NCBI RefSeq assembly: GCF_020360975.1
Contig: NW_025408667.1
Span: forward strand, 6,510,001-6,574,000
Source of the DNA: Hirsutella rhossiliensis
Taxonomy: Eukaryota > Ascomycota > Sordariomycetes > Hypocreales > Ophiocordycipitaceae
DNA: 64,000 bases
Direction: 5' to 3'
The translations under genes were made by a program, and so were the position numbers. The notes under the pieces are model-generated. The model searched no databases, had not been told where the DNA came from, and saw only the letters and a program-made list of their open reading frames with translations. Below are positions 1-10,347 of this stretch, piece by piece (within the stretch, counting starts at the first letter, position 1; every line of letters starts with the position of its first letter).

Positions 1-1796
1 TCATCCAGGAATTAGTTTTTTTTTGGTCTGACGATATATCTACGCCAGCTGGCTAGGGGTCCTACACGACCTCCATGCTCAGTAATTGTCTTTGCTCGGA
101 GCCACAAGGCATGGCGCAGACGTTATGTATCCAGTGACGCAAAAAGAGTCGGTGTCGAGGCATCCCTGGGACAAGGCCCGTCCCTTCCGAGGGCAAACAA
201 TTTAACAACTAGCGTACTTGTGAAACTGACCGCATTTACTGGGGTCAGAGTTTAGGGTAATGGCGTTCTCACAAGCAGTTATTTCGGACTCTAGCAATGA
301 AATTTCTTTGCAGTCTCTTTATACAGGGGTATTTAATAGCTTAGAGACAGTATTGGAGGGATTTTTTGGAGAATTTTCTACCTAATGATATTTAGCGAAT
401 TGCAAGTTTTGCGGTCCAGATACTTTTGCTACCCAGCTGCGGAGAAACTCATCAGGTGCTATTATCCAACTGCTCGTAGAAACACACTAAATCAGACTGT
501 TCCGCAATCTGTCCTTCTCCGCCTTCTCTCATTAGGCCTCTGCGCCGATGTCGATCGCCAAGAGCGGTCCGGATTTTGTGAGTTTCCACGGTACTGTCTA
601 AGAGATAGCCCAAAACGTTCCGAGTCCACCGTAGATGATTCCTCCTCTTTGTTTCAGGGGGGTCTTGACGCAGTAGAACTCTGTACTTCGCTATGCTATT
701 ACTATTCATTTAGAGGTCCAAAGCTGCACGCATATACTCGCCACAGTATCTGCTGCAATCTCCTCAGTGACTTGATCTGCCATATAATTACGGGTTTGCG
801 AGGTACTGCTATGTAAGCAGTGAAGATTGAAGAACTTCAGAGACGCTTCGTTATAACTCGGACTTCTAAAGGGATAGAAATAAGTTGTCACATTTCGCGC
901 CGTAAATCCCCGAACGAGCCCAATATCAAAAACAAGGATAAATGCAGAGGGTGGGTTGTTGCTGATAATTGCTGCGAAGTCCCATCGAATTTACCCATGC
1001 TTTGGGGTCGTCTGTGCGAGATCCTGAGGGCGTCGCTACCCGACTTCTTGTCTGGGCATTCGGCAATCAATCAGGGACACTGCAATTCTTGGCGGGTCAA
1101 GGGCCTTGCGGCACAAGCAGCAACCTTGACGTTCGACTGATGAGTATAGGTGCTCAGGCGGTGGAGACCGGCATCAAACTTGCTCGCGAGGGGGGGGGCA
1201 GTGCTGGCAGGGTTCCACTAGACCAGGCAGTCCACAGGCAACCGACTAAGCGACGAAGAAACCTGCATTCCCTTGGATCATAGAATATGACCTATTACAT
1301 GTCGTGGGCAGAAGAGTTTCGTTCAAGTGGCCCGGCCAATGGATAGCCTTAAAAGAGCTGTAACATCGAAGAGGGAGGCAAGGGGGAAAACAATGCCTAT
1401 CTCTCCTGCCATTACGCGACTATGGGTGCGGGTTAGCACATCAAGGGAAGGCACCGACTGTGACAACTTCCAACAGCAGATTGTTTGTAGCATCTCTGGC
1501 TGCACTGGCCATCTTGTTGACGATGATGCAAGTCGAGCGTGATCGGCCGAAGAACAGGGCATTGGTAAGCCTCATTCGGCAGGGCCGTGTAGTCCCTTGT
1601 TCCCTCTGCGGTGGAGTTGACCCTAGCAAGCTGTTGACCTCGGTCTGCAATGGGGTCTGCAGCTGTAGACTATACTTTTCTAAGCTCAAATTCTTGGATT
1701 TTCCACTCCAAACCTACTCACCAAGAGCAGGGGATGATGCCTAACAGCCGGACAGTGAAGCCAAGCCCGCTGCGCAGGACTCTCCTGTAAAGCCTC
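1..1796. other. Window start, no supportable gene
   Basis: Only short overlapping open frames on both strands are seen here, none with a recognisable domain, a good start context or a consistent intron pattern. Base composition is ordinary, with CpA and TpG present, so this is not part of the RIP-mutated compartment. A 56-bp sequence at 1528-1583 recurs at 4303-4358. The stretch may be decayed DNA belonging to the LINE remnant just to its right. Confidence 0.5.
1528..1583. repeat. 56-bp dispersed repeat, copy 1
   Basis: These 56 bp match 4303-4358 in direct orientation, without gaps and with a handful of mismatches, mostly transitions. The shared block starts GCAAGTCGAGCGTGAT and ends TTCGGCAGG. 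Reading frames differ between the copies, so it does not look like a conserved coding block. It probably belongs to an old mobile element. Confidence 0.7.
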
Positions 1797-2230
1797 AGCG
1801 TGGCAACTTCCTGGAATGTTCATGTGGTCGGGGATTCAGCGCGCCTCCGTTGCGCCATGGGCTGCAGCCAGAGTAATTCGAGGGAGAATTCCCAGAAGAG
1901 TCGGATGGCGTGCCCATCAGGGATGCGGCGGCTGCGAGGTTATCGAAGTATAGGGCAATCTTTCACGGTGGGGGAGGTCAGACCAGCGCGAAGGCCTTCC
2001 AGAGCTCCTCTCGCTTCGGCGTCGATAACTTCAGCTAGGCCAAGGCGGCCGGAGCCACTGGATACCAGGAGACCGGGGATGCCGAGGAGATACCGGCCTC
2101 CCTGGTATAAAAGGTCCCGCAGGTTCTCGTACTGCATACAGGCAGGGTAGAGACTGCCCACACCTTTGGCAACGAGTGGCAGCCGCGGGTCGACAGCTGG
2201 ACCTTGAAGGGGCAAAAATAGTCGCAGCAT
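1797..2230 (-). pseudogene. Tad-type LINE RNase H remnant
   Basis: The minus strand reads a stretch with LYQGG followed by SGRLG and AEVIDAEARGALEGL. This resembles the RNase H domain at the 3' end of fungal Tad-clade non-LTR polyproteins, where the AEVxDAE block carries a catalytic glutamate. The frame stops near 1940. A second minus frame, starting near 1947, continues the same domain with FDNLAAAASLMGTPSDSS, matching the usual LDNLxxA block, so the copy carries a frameshift. No reverse transcriptase or endonuclease is seen next to it. The assignment rests on motif memory, not on a search. Confidence 0.6.
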
Positions 2231-2326
2231 TCTATAATGCGAAATGGCCAGTGAATAACATGCGCGGTAGGCGCTTTGGTATCATCAAGGCATCTCTTAG
2301 ACCGGTTCGCTGAAAGACTTATTGAA

Positions 2327-4027
2327 CTATCTCCTGGCCTTGCCCTTCCTCCTCTTCGCTCCTCCTGGTCCAGTGAAAGAGGTATCTGGAGTAGCCTTTT
2401 CACCGACGTTACCTGACTGGCTACCTTCTGCCGGCAGAGACATGGAGTTAGCGTCTGACTGTGCCAGACCATGGCTCTCCATGCTCTGTGAGAGTCCCGT
2501 CTCTGCAAGCGAAGGAACATTGAAATCCAGCTCGGATGGCACTTGGTCGATAGCCGAGCAAATCCTCTTAAAATGCTCCGGCATCCAGATATCATACACA
2601 TTATGCGTAAAACGGTAGGCAGTCCACTTGTCCCTACCGTCCAGTTCCGTAAAACTAAACTCGCGGATCGGGTGACGATAGTACTTTGTGTCCTTCCCAT
2701 TGATTACCGGGTAGTGGCCATAAATCCGTACTGACCGGTATTCGTGCGAGACAGAGAAGGCGAGGATTTGCCGATGGACCTCATCTTCACGCTTCACAAG
2801 GCGAAAAAGCTCGACAACGGCCCGTGCTGCAAGGGTCATATTATGTGCGTTCTGGCGGTCCGCTACGTCCAGCGCTGCGGCGCCGCACATCACCTCGCAC
2901 GTCAGGAAAGGGAAGTGCATATAGTATGTGCCCATTAAGAGGGACTGATCCCCAGCTATAAAGTCACCCAGGAATGACGACAGCGTAGAGAGCTGGTTGT
3001 CGGTGAATGCGAGGCGTCTGAAGCCCACAGAGTAGTCGGGTTGGGGACGAGTTGCGGTCAGCGGGACCGCGTTGTTCCACCCCTCGTTGACGCTCTCAAT
3101 CAAAATATTAAGGTGTTTGGCACCATACGTGCATAGATTTTCCGCCGAGGGAACGATAAATAGCATGATATCCCGGATAACTCTCGCCTCGTTTCTATCC
3201 CCAACCTTCCGGCATGTTTGTTCGAATATATCATCCCGGAATAGAGTGTTACTTGGAATCCTCTGATCTGAACTGAGCAAGGTGTAGCAAGTGTTACTGC
3301 TCTCTTCCGCGATCCCCAAAACTGATTTGTCCATGAAAGTGCCCTTGGTTGCAAGCAGGGTCTTATAACGCGGATCTCGGTATGGAGCAGTCTTCTCTTC
3401 CCTCGGCTTCTGATCACTAGGCGTCGTGGACGTAGCAGAGTTTGAGCGTTTGCGGACAGGAGACAACAGGGACCTCTTTCGAGCAAGTAAACGGTCTATG
3501 TCGTGTTCAAAGTATTCCTGCGGCCACTGCCCTTCTCTCGTCCAGAAATCAATCGGGTTGGTGGGCTCGTATGTGCCACCGTTACTAGTCGCGGTTCTAT
3601 CAGAAGTATCCTCCAAAAGATATAGTCTAGAAGATAGCCGAGGCGGCTTCTGATGGCAATCTAGGTCGTGATCGAGCGCGTCGAGAGGTCGCTTCGTACC
3701 ACGTTTGCCAGGCGTTGCGGATCTCTTAATGGCTTAACTTGGGTGCCTGAATAGTTACAAGGAGAGGAATGCCGTACCTGTTGAGATGGGATCTGCTTGG
3801 TTGGAGATGAAAGCGGCCGGACGGATTCAGTGCGCTCGGGAGCTGGTCGTCGTTGGAAGCTTGTCGTGCGACGGGTGCTTCTGGGCTTCCGGATGCCCTG
3901 GGGTCGCTTTCCTGTTTATTGTCAGCGAGGAGATCGCTCGGCGCCTCATGAAACAAGTACCTTGATATTTTGGCGCCGACGGTATGCCCGCCTTTTGGGT
4001 GGCCGACTGTGCTCGAGTGCGGGCCAT
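2327..4027 (-). CDS. DUF7924 domain protein (PD-(D/E)XK-like, fungal)
   Basis: I model three exons, 4027-3961, 3911-3778 and 3724-2327, joined by introns of 49 and 53 bp, giving 532 residues. The ATG at 4027 sits in a GCCGCCATGG context. The main exon alone has only a TTG at its head, and adding the two small exons supplies a start and an Arg/Lys-rich N-terminus beginning MARTRAQ. Residues about 230-455 match the fungal DUF7924 family: RNEARVIRDI, ESVNEGWN, PDYSVGF, FPFLTCEV, DRQNAH, RIYGHYPVI and YDIWMPEHFKRICSAID. PD (296-297), E344 and Q358 resemble a PD-(D/E)XK nuclease core. The position after E-V is Met346, where I recall Lys in relatives. Residues 455-532 are polar and end in a basic tail. 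The second intron uses an AAG acceptor because the upstream CAG leads into a stop. Function is unknown; nuclear and DNA-acting is inference. Confidence 0.82.
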
Positions 4028-4508
4028 GGCGGCGAGAGTCCTGGCGATGACGAGGTGCAATTGATCTTTGAGGGTGAGCGGGAAGCGCCGAGGTTAGCCA
4101 ACAAAGCGCTAGTCACGGGACTTTGAGCAGCACCCGTCGGCCAACAGCCACCTACAGGCTACAGTACATAAGCGCCGCTGCAGTGGAGCTACAGAGCCAC
4201 TGTCCATCCACTGTCTACAGCGCCTCCGCGAATGACAGCCGTCTGCTAGCCACGCCGAGGGGTATTCGTGGGCGCACTGGGAATCCTCGGGCTGCACTAA
4301 CCGCAAGTCGAGCGTGATTGGCCGAGGAACGTGGCATTGGTAAGCTTCGTTCGGCAGGCGGTGGGCCGGCGAAACACCGGAACTGTGGCTGCCGATGACA
4401 CCGTCACCCTTCTGGCGGGACAGCATCTCCGTCAACCAACTCGCAGTCTTGAGAGCCACCATCATTCGCCATCGCTCTATGTGAGCAAAAGAGCCCAGTT
4501 GCGGCATC
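4028..4508. promoter_or_regulatory. Shared divergent promoter region
   Basis: These 481 bp separate the start codons of the DUF7924 gene (-) and YOS9 (+), so both promoters must lie here or overlap. No clear TATA box is visible. The second copy of the 56-bp repeat (4303-4358) lies inside. Confidence 0.5.
4303..4358. repeat. 56-bp dispersed repeat, copy 2
   Basis: Partner of 1528-1583, same orientation, ungapped. It lies about 150 bp upstream of the YOS9 start, so an old repeat fragment has become part of a housekeeping promoter region. Confidence 0.7.
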
Positions 4509-6111
4509 ATGCGCCGTCTCAGTCTGGTACTGCTGGCCGCGCTCCGGCTCTGCAGGGCTCGGAGCCCCGGCTTCAGCATCCATGACGACCTCCTCGCATT
4601 CCCACAGGTTCGTCCCGGCCGCAAGCTACGGCGCTTTAGCTGACCCCGTGCAGTTTGACGTCGTCTTCTCCGACGGATACGTCTCCGTCAAAGATGCCGA
4701 GGCCCTTCTGGAGAATCGCTCGCGCAGCCCGACCTATTCGGCCGATTTCTCCCAGCCTACCACGGGCAACACTCGCGAGGCCAACGCGGCAGAAGCCGAC
4801 GGCGCCACCGACGCCTACTCGTACGAGATCATGAACATGTCGCCTCACCGCTACCTCTGCTCGATCCCCGTCATAGAACCGTCGCTCCCGGAAAACCAAA
4901 CAGCCAACGAACTGGCCAGAAAAGAAGAGGCGCGGGAGCTCAGCCGGGCCGCCTCAAAGGGCTGGGAGCTGCTGACCAAGCTGGAAGACTCTTGCTTATA
5001 CTTCATGTCGGGCTGGTGGAGCTACAGCTTTTGCAACAATCGTGAGATTGTACAGTTCCACGCCTTGACAGCCACGGCCAACGGCCAGCCGCCTAGGCGA
5101 GACCCCCACACGGCCGAGTTCATCCTTGGACGCGTTCCTAGCATCCCCGCCACCGCCGAGCGTCAAAAGCGACGACACTCTGACGATGCGCCGCCCCTGC
5201 CGGCCGAGCTCCAGGTCAAGGGCGATCAACGGTATCTGGTGCAGAGGCTCGAAGGCGGGACTGTCTGCGACCTCACGGGTAGGGAGCGTACCGTCGAGGT
5301 GCAGTATCACTGCGTGCCCGGGATGAAGAGCGATAGGATCGGTTGGATCAAGGAGGTCACCATTTGCGCCTACGTCATGATTGTCAACACCCCCCGGCTG
5401 TGCAACGACATCGCCTTCTTGCCCCCGCAGGAAACAAAGGCAAACCCCATTAGCTGCCAGCTCATCGCCGACGGCAACAGTGCGACACCACCTCTGCTGG
5501 ACCCCGAAGCGCCCGTCATGAAAGACGATACTCCCGATGCCATCAAGCAGGCGGAAACAAGCGAGACCAAAGACGCCGAAAAGGAGACCGAGGTCACCGT
5601 GGGCGGCGTCGTCATTGGTGCACGCAAGGTACTATCTGGTGCTGACGAGGCCGGTAAGCCTCCGGTGAAGCTTGCGCCGCCCCGGGGATTCTGGACGGGC
5701 CAAGAAGCCAACGAAGACCGCTTGATCGAGGTTCTGGTCCGCGCCGCGAGTAAAGAAGACGGCGGCAAGATCCAGATGCCGACGGCCGAGGAGCTGGAAC
5801 AGCTGGACATCGACCCCAAGATTGTCGAGGAGATGAAGGCCAAAATGGTCGAAATGGCTGGCGATGCGGGATGGAAGCTGGAGGTTGTCGAGTTGAACGG
5901 CGGAGACTTTAGGGAGCTTCGGGGCATCATCGATGGGGACGAGGCTGGCGACGAGAGCGGCAGCGTGCCTGGAGCGGACGCAAGCAGAGGAAAGAAGGAA
6001 GACAAGCAGAAAAAGGACAAGACGAACAAGGGCAAGCCGATCGAGGACAAGAAGAACAAAGACAAGGCCGAAGGCGGAAGCGAGGAGCAGTTCTTCAAAG
6101 AGGAGTTGTAG
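4509..6111 (+). CDS. YOS9: Protein OS-9 homolog, ERAD lectin
   Basis: YOS9 binds trimmed N-glycans on misfolded glycoproteins in the ER lumen and passes them to the Hrd1 ubiquitin ligase complex. I model exons 4509-4607 and 4654-6111 (518 residues). The 46-bp intron starts GTTCGT and ends TGCAG, with GCTGAC near its 3' end. Exon 1 encodes a signal peptide (MRRLSLVLLAALRL) and FSIHDDLLAFPQ; exon 2 resumes FDVVFSDGYVS, as in relatives. The ATG at 4582 inside the intron is spurious and would lose the signal. The MRH domain lies at about 143-286: C147, GWW at 153-155, C160, Q167 in VQFH, TGRER at 241-245, E267 and Y273, covering the Q/R/E/Y sugar contacts. The C-terminus is acidic and Lys-rich and ends in KEEL, a plausible variant of the HDEL retrieval signal. 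Identity is firm; the intron is inferred. Confidence 0.93.
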
Positions 6112-7077
6112 CGGACGGGGGGAAGCGGCGTTTTCGGGTCTGGCATTCGATAGTCGTTGACGACGATTGACAGCGTTATAGATTGCATCGGGCGGTAAAA
6201 CGTCTCGGTAGGAACACGGTATCAGCCACCAAATGGCACATGTATTATGTGTACAGCTCATTCGTGGTTTTATCGATAGACTCAAACACTGACAAGGAAA
6301 AAGAGACTGAATGGCTACAAGGGCGCGGTCAGCGAGGACTCGAATGACGATTGCATGAAACACGAGCATACATGTATGCTCGCAACGGTGGGCTGCTGCA
6401 GGAGGCGTAGCTTAGACCAAGAAGAATCAGGCCAACCTAGCGAGATAGAGCTTTTCTTCAATGAAACAAAGATTCTTTCAAGCGACCTCTGTTAGATCCT
6501 CTCGTTGGCTTGTCATTTTCGCATGATTGCCTGGAAACTTTCTCGCTCCAATGACCTTTCCAGGAACTCCTAGCCAGCGTGAGTTCAACATATCTTCCAC
6601 GCATTTGGCCACGGCCATCTAGAAATCGTGTACGCAACACAACTGGAGATTGGTGAAAAACATGTTGCAACACAGCTGGGACCGTGGACGGGCTGCGTTA
6701 GGTTAGTCTAGTTTCTCCGGTGCGGCAAGCTACATAAAAGCACGAAGGCAACAATCTCCAAACCGGACCAGCTACCCTTAATATTTGCGTACTGGCGTAG
6801 GAAAGGGCAAAAGGACCAAGAAACGAGCATACCTTGCGTTTGCTGCTCGAAGCCATCCTTGCTGCACTCTACTGGGGGTTAGAATAACAGAATAGCACTC
6901 GCCTAGAAATGGGAAGGTTACGCACTTGACGTTCGACGGTGGCGTATATTAAGAAACGCTTCCGGTCAATAAATCTACACATGGTATCAACAAGCCAACC
7001 TACATGGCTGCAAATCGCTAATTTCACTTATCAAACCCACTCGACTTCAGCAAGCACCAGAAACCACGGCCTCTACT
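6112..7077. other. Intergenic, 3' of YOS9
   Basis: This holds the YOS9 3' end and no coding signal that I can support. The last ~100 bp before 7078 are CA/CT-rich without ATG in the right frame and look like the 5' leader of the remnant that follows. Confidence 0.4.
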
Positions 7078-7233
7078 AAATTGTACATTCCTGCCTTGGT
7101 CCTTGCGATGTTGGGGAAAGCCTTCTTCGCCCCTGGTGCAGGAACGCCTGTTCGCGCCCTCGACTACGTCGATATGTATGATGAAATAAACCAGGCGGCC
7201 CAGAATGCAGACGTAAACGCGAGAGGTTTTTAA
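7078..7233 (+). pseudogene. Small secreted protein remnant lacking a start
   Basis: A 51-codon frame reads KLYIPALVLAMLGKAFFAP, which looks like a fungal signal peptide. It continues with a short acidic mature part containing DYVDMYDEINQAAQN and ends at TAA (7231-7233). The codon before the Lys, where ATG would be expected, is ACT, and no in-frame ATG lies in the leader. The only internal ATG (7108) falls in the middle of the hydrophobic stretch. This suggests a small secreted protein gene that lost its start, or one whose first exon I failed to find. No family was recognised. Confidence 0.35.
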
Positions 7234-8890
7234 GAGGTAATTCTAACGATATGCATGAAGTTTCGCCACCAGTAGCGAGAAGCTGGTTTACCAAATCCAT
7301 AGAAAGTTTTGGCCGGCAATAATATACTGATTAAATCTAGTGACTAACTGTAAATGAAGTATGAGATCCGACGTGAGATTGTTCAATGAATGAGGTCTAG
7401 CTGGGACTCCGTGTGTATCACTTACACATGATGGAAGGTAAAGACAGTCGAGGAAAACGGCGAAGTAGATAATGAAGTGAGAGAAGGAAGGCCTCTTCTT
7501 TAGCCTGTTCTAGAAGGGACACGAAAAATCGCTGGTAAAAACGCAGTACGACTAGTTTCCTCGAGGGTTCTACAAAGGTAGCGTTTTTCTTCTTGTAAGT
7601 ATATTCTAGCTATCCTTAACGTCTGAAAAAAAGAACATGATACGCGCTGGCCACCCTTGAGAGAATGGCTCGAAGACCACTTTTAGTTAAGCATTCAAAG
7701 AATTTTGCGTGCACTTTTACTGATGTCCTGCTCCATCAGGATTACGAGCACGATAAGGCAAAGAGTGAAGAATAGTGGGCAGTTGTTTAATTCTTAATCT
7801 CTGGGCAGTCTTTACGGAAGGCCAGAGACATTCTTGTTCCTTCTCTGGGAATTGCTATAGAAGTCTAGGTGCGACCATCCAGATCAAAAGGCCCGTTACA
7901 TAGCATGTGCAAACTTATGGGTTCATCTATTAGTACACGATCAAGTCATACGGAGTATGTACCTGCGGCATACTCTCCTTCTCCACACGCCGCATACTTC
8001 TACAGAACTATTCTTTAATGTAACGTGGCTCGGGCAAGACATCGCTGACAAAGTAGACCTGCAACCGCGAAAATTTACCTTTAAGACGGAAGAAACATAT
8101 GCTAAACTTCAAGTCAGACAGTGTGCTAATCAGTCCATTCCACGTGCATTTGATTGAGCAATTTCCACGACAAGGCGGATTATGAACTCAACAACAACCA
8201 TTAGTCTGTTCTTCTCAACCACCGGCAGCATTGCGGCCGCCTGTGCTTTTATGATAATAAGCCGGCGATTTTATCTCACATGATTCTACGAGAGGCGAAA
8301 CTGCTTACTCTCTTCTCCAACCGGGATAGACTTAAAAGCCTCCTTCTCAAGGACGGGGCTCCTTGATTATCGAGGCAGCACAGTATGTTCAGCAGACACG
8401 AATGAGGCAAGATCACGACAGGCACTGCTCATCGCCAGTTCTGTCGAAATGTGGGCATTTCCGGATGGACCAAAAGTTATAGACGGGGCATTCACCAATT
8501 TTTCTTCACCAAACCTTTCCTCCAGGCTGTTCTCTCTAGATGGAAACATGGGCAGTAGTTATGCTCCAAAAGGGAAGTAATAAGATCTGGTTCCCGTTGT
8601 TTTGACAGCCGAGAACTCTCCTGTAGCGGCTATCAAGGAGATAGTTGTCCGAAGGAAATAGTTTGTGTCCAACGGCTGTACAAATCACGAAATCCAGTAG
8701 TGAGCGATAGAAGGATATATTCTAGTCGGCGTTGTGCCTCCTATTATACAACTTCAACGCGATGCTAAACACAGACCATCCCGATGCGAACGCGATACCC
8801 ATGAACTCATGAAGCGTGCTGTTCCTCTTCATATGTTGCCGAAGGCGAAAGGCCGCTCAGGCGCCATCATCAACACCGCGGGTGTTGCGC
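7234..8890. other. Intergenic, no supportable gene
   Basis: Short frames occur, for example 7957-8157 (+, with ATG, 66 residues) and 8367-8549 (-), but none has a domain, clear signal peptide or intron evidence. Composition is ordinary. I see no repeat or RNA gene. Confidence 0.45.
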
Positions 8891-9091
8891 TTAGTAGCAG
8901 TGGCGGCGGCGAGAGTCCCACCTCTTACGGCTGCGGCAGGAGCATCCCCTGTGCTTGTCGTCCCAGTAAGCCCATCTGTCGTTGTTGCATCTGCGGTCGC
9001 TGGCCATGGCATTGCCTGGGTCGGCCTCGGGAAGGGCAGTGACAGAGCCCATGGTGAAGAGGGCAGCGACGAGGAATTGTTTGACAAGCAT
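8891..9091 (-). CDS. Small secreted protein with four cysteines
   Basis: This is a 66-residue frame with a real ATG at 9091. Residues 1-20 form a signal peptide (MLVKQFLVAALFTMG), with cleavage likely after Ala19 to Ala23. The mature part is rich in Arg and Asp, with Cys35, Cys50, Cys52 and Cys65 and a WAYWDD segment between the first two. Spacing is C-x14-C-x-C-x12-C, compatible with two disulphides. A TATATAA box lies about 130 bp upstream of the ATG. A longer frame begins upstream, but its extra residues would bury the signal peptide, so the shorter start was chosen. Size, secretion and Cys content are those of effector-like or antimicrobial-like peptides; no family was recognised, so the role is open. 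Confidence 0.6.
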   Translation of the reverse strand: MLVKQFLVAALFTMGSVTALPEADPGNAMASDRRCNNDRWAYWDDKHRGCSCRSRKRWDSRRRHCY

Positions 9092-9219
9092 ATTGGGCGA
9101 GTAATTGGGAGATATGAAGTGGAGCAATGAGAGTTGTTGGAAAGTGGTGAATATCGATAGAATGAAAGATGTTAATGATGAGGACGGGAAAGAGAACTTG
9201 GACGCAGACAAGCCGGGCT

Positions 9220-9228
9220 TATATATAA
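9220..9228 (-). promoter_or_regulatory. TATA box of the 66-residue secreted protein
   Basis: TATATAA read on the minus strand, about 130 bp upstream of the ATG at 9091. This leaves room for a leader of roughly 100 bases. Confidence 0.5.
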
Positions 9229-10347
9229 ATGTAGGCCATTATGGCTATTCTTGATAAGACCTTGCAAGTGCAGCGTAACAACTCACTCAGACCCATTGAG
9301 GCTACCATCTCTTTTCTTTTTGCAAGGCTAGCTCCGCGATAAAGCCAGTAGATTGCTGATCAGTGGCGTGTCCTTCTGTGAGACGCGTATGGGCTTTACG
9401 TGGAGCCTAAAAAGCATTTTGACAGGCCGGTCTTCGCACACGTCGACCTATTCCATGTCAGTTCGTTGAATACGTCAAAGTGCCGTGTTGCCCGTGCCCG
9501 CTACCGGAATCGGCGAGCTCAGCTTTCGGGTTATCCAATCAAGCTTCAGACTTCTAGGAGCCAGGGGCATTCCCTTGGTCGCCTACAGAAGCAAATCCAG
9601 AAGACAAAAGGAACAAGCTGCTGACGGTCTTGCCGACGACCCGGCAAACCCCGTATTGTTATACAGCTGCGCGACGCTCCGACGGCCCATCAATGCCGAG
9701 TGCAAGGGGCCAACAAGGCCTGAGCGATGCCACGCGGCAAAAAGACAGAAGATCAAAAGGAAGATTGAGCTGCAAGCCTTGTTGGAAGTCTTGGCGCATC
9801 GAGCTTATGCGAGCTAAACATGTACTCGTGATAGGCGCAATGTCGTAACTCGTAAGACAACAAGGTAGCCGGCATAAGCGGGAACAGAAAGATCGACAAC
9901 TGGCCATCAGGCTACACGCTCTTTCCCGAGAGACTGCCAGTCGGGGAAACCGGTGTCTATCTCAAAGAGTGGCACTTCTGTCCGGGCCGGATGGGAAGTC
10001 TGTATGATTTAATATGTTCATTCTATTACATGTGCCAGCTCTCTGTGACGACAGTTCGGGTCCAAATAGTGGGGGATTTTTCGCATGCGTGAAGGCTTGC
10101 GTCTAAAGTTTCCCAGGTGTTAATAAGCTCATTTCCTACCACGAAGATGCATCTGCCACGGCATAGCGCTCTGGCTTTATGCCGCAGCTTCTTAGATCCT
10201 ACATGTAGTCATGACTCATGTACCCGGCTGTTGCCGAGGATGAAAGGGTGCTTTTACTCATGCTCTTTGACATGTCGATAAGACTTGCTGACCGCATGGC
10301 GAGAGCTGCTTTCAACGACTAGTCTGTTAAAGGCTCTCTTCGCGCAT
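9229..10347. other. Intergenic, no supportable gene
   Basis: A 110-codon frame at 9485-9817 (+) begins at GTG and has no domain or signal. A weaker frame opposes it. The stretch includes the 3' flank of the NLR gene. No repeat or RNA gene was recognised. Confidence 0.45.

Noticed and set aside
1460..1744. Plus frame beginning with a hydrophobic stretch that mimics a signal peptide
   Set aside because: It has only a GTG start, no downstream similarity, and crosses the 56-bp repeat whose two copies do not keep a frame.
2035..2700. 221-residue minus frame overlapping the DUF7924 gene
   Set aside because: It is an alternative frame of a clearly coding region, without any domain.
3614..3616. TTG as the start of the DUF7924 protein
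   Set aside because: The same frame continues upstream, and two short exons with good splice sites lead to a strong ATG at 4027.
4582..4653. ATG 4582 as the YOS9 start
   Set aside because: It lies in another frame within exon 1 and then in the intron, gives no signal peptide and does not match the family N-terminus. ATG 4509 with a 46-bp intron does.
8857..9087. 76-residue minus frame overlapping the four-Cys secreted protein
   Set aside because: Low-complexity Ser/Ala/Thr reading without a signal peptide; the other frame has a signal peptide, cysteines and promoter spacing.
9485..9817. 110-codon plus frame
   Set aside because: GTG start, no domain or secretion signal, and overlapping frames on both strands are equally long.
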